Assembly: GCA_029938515.1 (NCBI GenBank)
Contig: JAOZUU010000043.1
Coordinates: forward strand, 4,966-11,091
Origin: Desulfobacterales bacterium
GTDB lineage: Bacteria > Desulfobacterota > Desulfobacteria > Desulfobacterales > QNYZ01
Reading direction: 5' to 3'
DNA: 6,126 bases
Shown here: positions 1 to 5,297 of the stretch, piece after piece
How the letters are laid out: each line of letters starts with the position of its first letter
Numbering within the stretch: the first letter of the stretch is position 1
Made by a program: the position numbers and the translations under genes
Notes under the pieces: generated by a model
The model's database searches: none
Told to the model about the DNA's origin: nothing
What the model saw: the letters and a program-made list of their open reading frames with translations, nothing else

Positions 1-17
1 CCCAATTCGAGGTATGT

Positions 18-22
18 GAGGT
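18..22 (+). promoter_or_regulatory. Ribosome binding site of dsrM
   Basis: GAGGT lies 7 bases before the ATG at 30 and supports that start. The dsrM frame stays open to the left window edge, so an upstream start cannot be excluded by a stop codon. The Shine-Dalgarno match and the hydrophobic segment starting right after the Met make position 30 the sensible choice. Confidence 0.6.
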
Positions 23-29
23 ACGGTCA

Positions 30-1106
30 ATGAACAAACACTATCTTTACGCCCTCTTAGCCGTTATTGTCCTTTTTTTCGTCGCCTATGTCGGGGCGGA
101 GGTCTTCGGTCTGAGAATCATTTTCGGTGTTCTGATCCCTTATCTGGCGGTGATTGTCTTCATCGCCGGTTTTATTTACAAGGTAATGGGATGGGCCCGA
201 TCGGCGGTGCCTTTTCGGATTCCCACCACTTGCGGCCAGCAAAAATCGCTGCCCTGGATTCAACCGAATAAAATCGATTGTCCGAACTCAACGGGCGCTG
301 TCGTGATTCGGATGATTCTGGAGGTCTGCTGTTTTCGCTCTTTATTCAGAAATACGAAAATGAGCCTGGAAGAGGGCGATAAACTCACCTATCGATGGGA
401 AATCTGGTTGTGGGTATTTGCCCTGGCATTTCATTATTCCTTTCTGGTGGTTATTCTGCGCCATTTTCGTTTATTTACCGAACCGGTGCCGTTTTTTATC
501 CAGTTGCTTGAAAAAGTGGACGGTTTTTTTCGCATCGAAGTCCTGTACGATACGATCCAGACCGGCTTGCCCGGTGTCTTCCTGTCCGGCCTGGTGTTGC
601 TGGCGGCCGTTACCTTTTTGCTGTTAAGGCGTATTCTTCTGCCGCAGATGCGGTATATCTCGCTGGCGGCCGACTATTTTCCGTTATTTCTGATTTTCGG
701 GATTGCCTTTACCGGTATCCTGATGCGCTATTTTACAAAAATAGACGTCACGGCGGCCAAGTCACTGGCTATGGGTCTGGTGACGTTTCATCCCACGGCA
801 CCCAAGGGGATCGGCGGGATTTTTTATGCGCATCTGTTCTTTGTCAGTATCCTGCTGGCCTATTTTCCTTTCAGCAAGCTGATGCACTTTGCAGGTGTTT
901 TTCTAAGCCCGACCCGTAATTTGACCACCAACACCCGGGAAAAACGTCACGAGAATCCCTGGAATTACCCGGTGCCCGTCCACACTTACGATGAATACGA
1001 GGATGAATTCAGGGAAAAGATGGTTGAAGCCGGACTTCCGGTTGATAAACCGTTCGAAAAACCGCCGGAAACACTATCTGATGAAAAGGCCGATTCATCG
1101 GCTTAA
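30..1106 (+). CDS. dsrM: DsrM, diheme cytochrome b membrane subunit of the DsrMKJOP complex
   Basis: This is the NarI-like membrane cytochrome b of the Dsr complex (358 aa). In the family it oxidises menaquinol and passes electrons to DsrK on the cytoplasmic side. About six membrane segments are visible, near residues 5-25, 30-52, 124-146, 180-202, 213-235 and 264-285. Four histidines, H135, H145, H268 and H286, fall in two pairs spaced 10 and 18 residues. These are the spacings of the NarI heme ligands (H56/H66 and H187/H205). By analogy H135-H286 and H145-H268 would each hold one heme b. The loop at 60-77, with PFRIPTTCGQQ and then LPWI, is typical of DsrM from sulfate reducers. The C-terminal tail from about 297 is hydrophilic and probably cytoplasmic. 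dsrK follows after 14 bases. Length and composition look normal and no lesion is seen. Confidence 0.95.
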   Translation: MNKHYLYALLAVIVLFFVAYVGAEVFGLRIIFGVLIPYLAVIVFIAGFIYKVMGWARSAVPFRIPTTCGQQKSLPWIQPNKIDCPNSTGAVVIRMILEVCCFRSLFRNTKMSLEEGDKLTYRWEIWLWVFALAFHYSFLVVILRHFRLFTEPVPFFIQLLEKVDGFFRIEVLYDTIQTGLPGVFLSGLVLLAAVTFLLLRRILLPQMRYISLAADYFPLFLIFGIAFTGILMRYFTKIDVTAAKSLAMGLVTFHPTAPKGIGGIFYAHLFFVSILLAYFPFSKLMHFAGVFLSPTRNLTTNTREKRHENPWNYPVPVHTYDEYEDEFREKMVEAGLPVDKPFEKPPETLSDEKADSSA

Positions 1107-1120
1107 ATAAGGAGTCATAG

Positions 1121-2776
1121 ATGTCGGATCTTCCCAAACCCGAAGAAATGCTGAAAACAGATCGTCGTCCGTCCGCTACCGGGTGGATGGACACACCGGT
1201 CGAGATCAAAAAAGGGATCGCCTGTTACGCGGGAAACCCGAAAAGTCTGGAGTACGTGGGGCTTCCCAACCCCCGCACCTGGAGCTGTTTTGATGAAGAC
1301 TGGCAATTGCCCGAGAACTGGCAGGAGATCATCCATGAAGGCTTAAAAGAGCGACTGGAACGGTTCCGCTCGTTTAAGATCTTTATGGATATCTGTGTGC
1401 GCTGCGGTGCCTGCGCCGATAAATGCCACTTTTTTATCGGCACCGGAGACCCTAAAAATATGCCGGTTATACGGGCCGAGCTGATCCGGTCGGTGTACCG
1501 CAATGATTTTACCAAAGCCGGTAAAATCCTGGGCAGTCTTGGCGGCGGTCGAAAGATGACCATGGATGTACTCAAGGAGTGGTGGAGCTATTTCTTTCAG
1601 TGCACCGAATGCCGGCGCTGTTCGGTTTTCTGCCCCTACGGGATCGATACGGCCGAGATCACCATCATGGGCCGGGAACTGTTGAATCTTATCGGCCTGA
1701 ACATCGACTGGATCGCCACGCCGGTGGCCAATTGTTACCGCACAGGCAATCACCTGGGCATCCAGCCCCACGCCTTCAAGGATATGATCGATTTCTTCGT
1801 CGACGATATCGAAGAGGTCACCGGACTCAAGCTCGAGCCCCAATTTAATAAAAAGGGGGCGGACATCCTCTTTATCACCCCTTCCGGCGACGTTTTCGCC
1901 GATCCGGGCACGTATACGACCATGGGATATCTCATGCTGTTTCACTTTTTAAAGGAAAAATACGGCCTGGACGTGACCTGGAGCACCTATGCCTCGGAAG
2001 GCGGCAATTTCGGGTTTTTTACTTCCCACGAAATGATGAAACGGCTGAACTCAAAGATGTACGCCGAAGCCAAACGGTTAGGCGTTAAATGGATTTTGGG
2101 CGGTGAGTGCGGTCATATGTGGCGGGTGATTCATCAATATATGGACACGATGAACGGACCGGCCGATTTTCTTGAAGAACCGGTCAATCCCATCACCGGT
2201 ACCAAATTCGAGAATGCCCGCTCAACCAAGATGGTGCATATCGCCGAGTTTACCGCCGACCTGATTAAACATGGCAAGCTCGATCTTGATCCCTCCCGCA
2301 ACGATCACCTCAGGGTGACTTTCCATGATTCGTGTAATCCGGCCCGGGGGATGGGATTGCTTGATGAACCCCGCTATGTCATCAACAAGGTCTGCAATAA
2401 TTTTTACGAGATGCCGGCCAACACCATCCGTGAGCAGACCTTCTGCTGCGGCAGCGGCGCCGGACTGAATGCCGGCGAGAACATGGAACTCCGCATGGCC
2501 GGCGGCATGCCCCGGGCCAATGCGGTGAAGTATGTTCATGAAAAATACGGCGTCAATATGCTGGCGTGTATTTGCGCCATCGACCGGGCGGCGCTCCCTG
2601 CCATGACGGAGTACTGGATACCGGAAGTGGATGTCACCGGTGTCCATGAAATGGTCGGCAATGCCCTGATCCTGCCGGGAGAACAAAAAAGGGAAACCGA
2701 TTTGAGGCTGGAACCATTGCCCGGTGTGGAAGCAGAGACCGAGGACGAAGCCAAGGAGGAAGAGGCTGATGAATGA
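1121..2776 (+). CDS. dsrK: DsrK, HdrD-like iron-sulfur subunit of the DsrMKJOP complex
   Basis: This is the cytoplasmic catalytic iron-sulfur subunit (551 aa), related to HdrD of heterodisulfide reductase. Its accepted role is reduction of the DsrC trisulfide or disulfide with electrons from DsrM. Two classic [4Fe-4S] ferredoxin motifs are present: C92/C95/C98/C102 and C161/C164/C167/C171, the latter ending CPYG. The C-terminal half carries the Cys-rich CCG region expected to hold the noncubane [4Fe-4S] site: C405 in HDSCNPARG, C442-C443-G444, and C483/C485. An earlier C330 in GGECGHMW is probably the remnant of a first CCG-like domain. No signal peptide is seen, which fits the cytoplasm. AAGGAG 6 bases before the ATG fixes the start. 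The protein ends in a strongly acidic tail (about 537-551), and its last 8 bases overlap dsrJ. No DsrL-type gene follows. Confidence 0.96.
   Translation: MSDLPKPEEMLKTDRRPSATGWMDTPVEIKKGIACYAGNPKSLEYVGLPNPRTWSCFDEDWQLPENWQEIIHEGLKERLERFRSFKIFMDICVRCGACADKCHFFIGTGDPKNMPVIRAELIRSVYRNDFTKAGKILGSLGGGRKMTMDVLKEWWSYFFQCTECRRCSVFCPYGIDTAEITIMGRELLNLIGLNIDWIATPVANCYRTGNHLGIQPHAFKDMIDFFVDDIEEVTGLKLEPQFNKKGADILFITPSGDVFADPGTYTTMGYLMLFHFLKEKYGLDVTWSTYASEGGNFGFFTSHEMMKRLNSKMYAEAKRLGVKWILGGECGHMWRVIHQYMDTMNGPADFLEEPVNPITGTKFENARSTKMVHIAEFTADLIKHGKLDLDPSRNDHLRVTFHDSCNPARGMGLLDEPRYVINKVCNNFYEMPANTIREQTFCCGSGAGLNAGENMELRMAGGMPRANAVKYVHEKYGVNMLACICAIDRAALPAMTEYWIPEVDVTGVHEMVGNALILPGEQKRETDLRLEPLPGVEAETEDEAKEEEADE
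2753..2759 (+). promoter_or_regulatory. Strong Shine-Dalgarno of dsrJ inside the end of dsrK
   Basis: AAGGAGG lies inside the last codons of dsrK, 9 bases before the ATG at 2769. It decides the dsrJ start: a GTG at 2724 in the same frame would add 15 residues, mostly Arg, Lys and Pro, that do not belong to a DsrJ. From 2769 the protein begins with a short charged stretch and a membrane helix, as expected. Confidence 0.75.
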
Positions 2777-3158
2777 TAAAAAGTGGATCATCGCCGGAAT
2801 CGTTGTTTTTTTGGCTATTTTCGCTTTTCCGTTTTGGTACAACATGGGCAAGGCGGCCCCCGCGCCCGAGGTGAAATTAACCGAAAAAGCCAAAGCGGCC
2901 AAGCAATGCGTGATGCCGACGGAATATATGCGCGCTGAGCATATGCAGCTACTCGATGTGTGGCGCCATAATGTGGTCAGAAATGCCGAGCGGGAATTTG
3001 TCAACACCGAAGGAAAGACGTTTAATATGAGCTTGTCCAATACCTGTATGGACTGCCATGCCAATAAGGCCGATTTCTGTGACAAATGCCATGATTATGC
3101 CTCGGTAGACCCCTATTGCTGGGATTGCCATCTCGATCGATCGAAGGAGAACGAGTAA
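2769..3158 (+). CDS. dsrJ: DsrJ, periplasmic triheme cytochrome c
   Basis: This small triheme c-type cytochrome (129 aa) belongs to the periplasmic side of the DsrMKJOP complex. Residues 6-24 form one hydrophobic segment after MNDKK. In the well-studied Allochromatium protein the equivalent signal sequence is not cleaved and serves as membrane anchor. Three CXXCH heme motifs are clear: CMDCH (93-97), CDKCH (104-108) and CWDCH (117-121). C47, in KQCVMP, matches the conserved Cys that in this family serves as the unusual His/Cys axial ligand of one heme. H58, H67 and nearby Met residues are candidate distal ligands for the others. The start overlaps dsrK by 8 bases, and the TAA stop shares one base with the ATG of dsrO, suggesting translational coupling on both sides. 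The physiological electron partner of DsrJ is still debated. Confidence 0.95.
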   Translation: MNDKKWIIAGIVVFLAIFAFPFWYNMGKAAPAPEVKLTEKAKAAKQCVMPTEYMRAEHMQLLDVWRHNVVRNAEREFVNTEGKTFNMSLSNTCMDCHANKADFCDKCHDYASVDPYCWDCHLDRSKENE

Positions 3159-3943
3159 TGGAACGTACCAGAAGAAACATTTTAAAACTTTTCGGGATCA
3201 CCGCTCTGGGAGTGAGCGCCAAACCGGTTCTGAACGCATTTGCCAAGGAACAGGGCCACCCGGCGGAGCCCCAGATCCGGAAAGGAGAAAAGGCCTTAAA
3301 GGCCAAGCAATGGGCCATGGTGATTGATACGCGTCAATTTCACTCAGCCCACGATCTGGACCCGATTATCGAAGCATGCCACCATGCGCATAACGTTCCC
3401 GCTTTCGAAAACAAGAACCATGAAATCAAGTGGATCTGGGACGAGAAATATCATCACGCCTTTCCGAACAAGACGACTAAATTCTTAAATGAATCCGTCG
3501 AACATCGCCCATTCCTGGTGTTGTGCAATCATTGCGAAAATCCGCCCTGCTGCCGGGCTTGTCCCACTAAGGCGACGTTTAAACGCGAATCCGACGGCAT
3601 CGTTTTAATGGACTTTCACCGCTGTATTGGATGCCGGTTCTGCATGGCGGCATGTCCCTACGGTTCCCGAAGCTTTAACTTCAGGGACCCGCGTCCCGGT
3701 ATCGCCGAGCAAAACGATCAGTTCCCCACCCGCATGAAAGGCGTGGTGGAAAAGTGCAACTTCTGCGCGGAACGGCTGGCCGTGGGTGAGCTGCCGTATT
3801 GTGTTAAGGCCTCCAACGGGGCCATCAAAGTCGGCGATCTTTATGATCCCGATTCCGAGGTCAGGCAATTGTTAAAGGAAAATTATACCATTCGACGCAA
3901 ACAGGCTTTGGGTACCGAGCCGTCCGTTTACTACATCGTGTGA
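3158..3943 (+). CDS. dsrO: DsrO, Tat-exported periplasmic iron-sulfur subunit
   Basis: This is a DmsB/NrfC-type ferredoxin-like subunit (261 aa) of the Dsr complex, expected to wire periplasmic DsrJ to membrane DsrP. A Tat signal is visible: twin Arg R5-R6 in RTRRNILKLFG, then a weakly hydrophobic stretch to about residue 29. Two full [4Fe-4S] motifs are present: C123/C126/C131/C135 (with an extra C132) and C156/C159/C162/C166. A third has C200, C203 and C215, but Ser219 stands where the fourth Cys is usual. The N-terminal motif (57-80) keeps only C74, in EACHHAHNVP, and is rich in His. The C-terminus is the kind seen in DsrO, with GDLYDPDSEV near 226-235 and IRRK then SVYYIV at the end. The ATG at 3158 has GAAGGAG 8 bases upstream and overlaps the dsrJ stop (TAATG). 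A longer reading from 3116 would bury the Tat signal, so it is rejected. Confidence 0.94.
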   Translation: MERTRRNILKLFGITALGVSAKPVLNAFAKEQGHPAEPQIRKGEKALKAKQWAMVIDTRQFHSAHDLDPIIEACHHAHNVPAFENKNHEIKWIWDEKYHHAFPNKTTKFLNESVEHRPFLVLCNHCENPPCCRACPTKATFKRESDGIVLMDFHRCIGCRFCMAACPYGSRSFNFRDPRPGIAEQNDQFPTRMKGVVEKCNFCAERLAVGELPYCVKASNGAIKVGDLYDPDSEVRQLLKENYTIRRKQALGTEPSVYYIV

Positions 3944-3945
3944 GG
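3942..3945 (+). promoter_or_regulatory. Ribosome binding site deciding the dsrP start
   Basis: GAGG overlaps the dsrO stop codon and sits 5 bases before the ATG at 3951. An in-frame GTG at 3945 would add only two residues but would lie on the Shine-Dalgarno itself and has no ribosome site of its own. The ATG is therefore preferred. Confidence 0.55.
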
Positions 3946-3950
3946 TGAAT

Positions 3951-5108
3951 ATGCTTGAATTCGCATTTAAAGGAAGCAAAAAATACTACGGTTGGATGAC
4001 GGGGCTGCTCGTTCTGATCGGAATCGGCTTTCTGGTCTACTTAAAACAGCTCGATGTCGGTCTCGGTATCACCGGAATGAGTCGGGACGTCTCCTGGGGG
4101 TTTTACATCGCCAATTTTACTTTCCTGGTCGGCGTGGCCGCCGGGGGGGTCATGGTGGTGCTGCCGTATTATTTGCACGATTACAAGGCCTTCGGTCGGA
4201 TTACCATCCTGGGCGAATTTCTGGCCATTGCATCCGTCGTGATGTGTGTGACTTTTATCCTTGTCGATCTTGGGCAGCCCATGCGGGTTTTTAACGTTTT
4301 TATTTATATGTCACCCAATTCGGTGCTGTTTTGGGACACGGTGGTTTTACAGGGCTATCTGCTTTTAAACCTGATCATCGGCTGGAACGTCCTGGAAGCC
4401 GAACGGAATGGGGTCCATTATCAACCCTGGCTCAAGCCGTTGATTTATCTGTCGATTCCCTGGGCTGTCAGCATCCATACCGTCACCGCCTACCTGTACT
4501 GCGGCCTGCCCGGGAGAGGATTCTGGATGACGGCCATTCTGGCGCCCCGGTTTCTGGCCTCGGCCTTTGCAGCCGGCCCGGCCCTTCTGATCCTTTTATG
4601 TATGATTGTTCGTAAAACGACCCATTTCGATCCGGGCAAGGAGCAGATCCAGTCCCTGGCCAAGATTGTGGCCTATGCCATTTGCGTGAATGTCTTCTTT
4701 TTGCTCTGTGAGGTCTTCGTGGCTTTTTACAGTAAGATCCCGGAACACACCGACCATTTAAAATACCTGTATGCCGGGCTGCACGGTCACAATCTTCTGG
4801 TGCCGTGGATGTGGGCCTCGTTGATTTTGATGGCTATCGGCATTGTCCTTCTGGTTAATCCCGTCACCCGCAAGAACGAATCGGTCCTCACCGTGGCCTG
4901 CATTGTCATTTTTATTGGTACCTATATCGACAAAGGCCTGGGAATGATCTCCGGTGGTTTCGTCCCCAACCCCCTGCACCATATCAATGAATACTGGCCG
5001 ACATTACCCGAAGCCATGATTACATTGGGAATCTGGGCCCTGGGCTTTTTGATTTTGACGGTATTGTTTAAAATGGCTATCGGTGTCAAGGAGGAGGTCA
5101 GGGCGTAA
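3951..5108 (+). CDS. dsrP: DsrP, NrfD-type integral membrane subunit of the DsrMKJOP complex
   Basis: This polytopic membrane protein (385 aa) is of the NrfD/PsrC family and interacts with quinones in the Dsr complex. About ten hydrophobic segments are visible, near residues 13-32, 49-71, 85-105, 126-146, 163-181, 200-222, 238-260, 285-303, 311-330 and 355-378, the usual count for the DsrP/HmeB branch. Family-like stretches include SWGFYIANFTF (48-58), DLGQPMR (106-112) and SIPWAVSIHTVTA (168-180). It is the last gene of the operon, 7 bases after dsrO, and is the expected partner of DsrO and DsrJ. Family knowledge suggests it works on the menaquinone pool together with periplasmic carriers; the direction of electron flow is not settled. 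No heme or iron-sulfur motif is seen in it. It ends in a short charged tail, KEEVRA. Confidence 0.95.
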   Translation: MLEFAFKGSKKYYGWMTGLLVLIGIGFLVYLKQLDVGLGITGMSRDVSWGFYIANFTFLVGVAAGGVMVVLPYYLHDYKAFGRITILGEFLAIASVVMCVTFILVDLGQPMRVFNVFIYMSPNSVLFWDTVVLQGYLLLNLIIGWNVLEAERNGVHYQPWLKPLIYLSIPWAVSIHTVTAYLYCGLPGRGFWMTAILAPRFLASAFAAGPALLILLCMIVRKTTHFDPGKEQIQSLAKIVAYAICVNVFFLLCEVFVAFYSKIPEHTDHLKYLYAGLHGHNLLVPWMWASLILMAIGIVLLVNPVTRKNESVLTVACIVIFIGTYIDKGLGMISGGFVPNPLHHINEYWPTLPEAMITLGIWALGFLILTVLFKMAIGVKEEVRA

Positions 5109-5132
5109 GGGCCTCGGAAATAAATAAATCCA

Positions 5133-5147
5133 TCCCGCCAGGCGGGA
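5133..5147 (+). terminator. Short GC-rich hairpin after dsrP, possible weak terminator or 3' end
   Basis: TCCCGC and GCGGGA form a perfect 6-bp stem around a CAG loop, 25 bases after the dsrP stop. The downstream bases on the + strand are only moderately T-rich (CTTGTCTTCT), so it is not a canonical intrinsic terminator in that direction. On the opposite strand it is followed by a run rich in T (complement of AAATAAATAAAT), but no gene is seen coming from that side within the window. It may mark or protect the 3' end of the operon transcript. Confidence 0.4.
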
Positions 5148-5165
5148 CTTGTCTTCTGATCCGTC

Positions 5166-5182
5166 TTCGGCGTTGCGCCGAA
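5166..5182. repeat. Second perfect palindrome, REP-like stem-loop
   Basis: TTCGGCG and CGCCGAA form a perfect 7-bp stem around a TTG loop, 18 bases after the first hairpin. It has no T tract behind it, so it is unlikely to be an intrinsic terminator alone. Flanking GACTT (5146-5150) and AAGTC (5182-5186) could also pair around it in RNA, competing with the ends of both hairpins. Two adjacent GC-rich palindromes between genes are typical of REP-type dispersed repeats, but copy number cannot be judged from one window. Confidence 0.4.
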
Positions 5183-5297
5183 AGTCATATATAAACAAAT
5201 CACCAACTGCACTTGAAATAAACTTGCAACGTGACGATTCCCCTCAGAAAATGCGGGGTTTGCGAACACAAGCTGGTTTCAAATAAGGCACCGTCAG

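Noticed and set aside
1..33. An open frame from the left edge ending in TGA that overlaps the dsrM start (ATGA), which could be the tail of an upstream gene.
   Set aside because: Only ten codons are visible with no recognisable motif; another frame is open there too. Not enough to call a gene, though a 4-base overlap would fit the coupled style of this operon.
1343..1945. Open frame of 200 codons on the minus strand inside dsrK.
   Set aside because: Antisense shadow of the ferredoxin region of DsrK; no recognisable domain.
2803..2813. Run of seven T in dsrJ that might cause a frameshift.
   Set aside because: The frame is intact through it and encodes an expected membrane helix (VVFLA), followed by all three heme motifs.
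2222..3085. Long open frame of 287 codons on the minus strand across dsrK and dsrJ.
   Set aside because: It lies antisense to clearly coding DsrK and DsrJ with full cofactor motifs, has no family resemblance and no convincing ribosome site; it is a shadow.
5211..5226. Two ACTTG copies 11 bases apart (5211 and 5222), with a third at 5147, as operator repeats.
   Set aside because: Five-base matches in a short region are likely by chance and no regulator with such a site is implied.
5224..5252. TTGCAA, 17 bases, GAAAAT as a sigma-70-like promoter for the regulator.
   Set aside because: Only four of six bases match in each box, which is expected by chance in a 189-base AT-rich spacer.
5239..5258. 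CCCC and GGGG flanking an A-rich loop, as a terminator before the regulator.
   Set aside because: Only a 4-bp stem with a long loop and a short T stretch; too weak to support.
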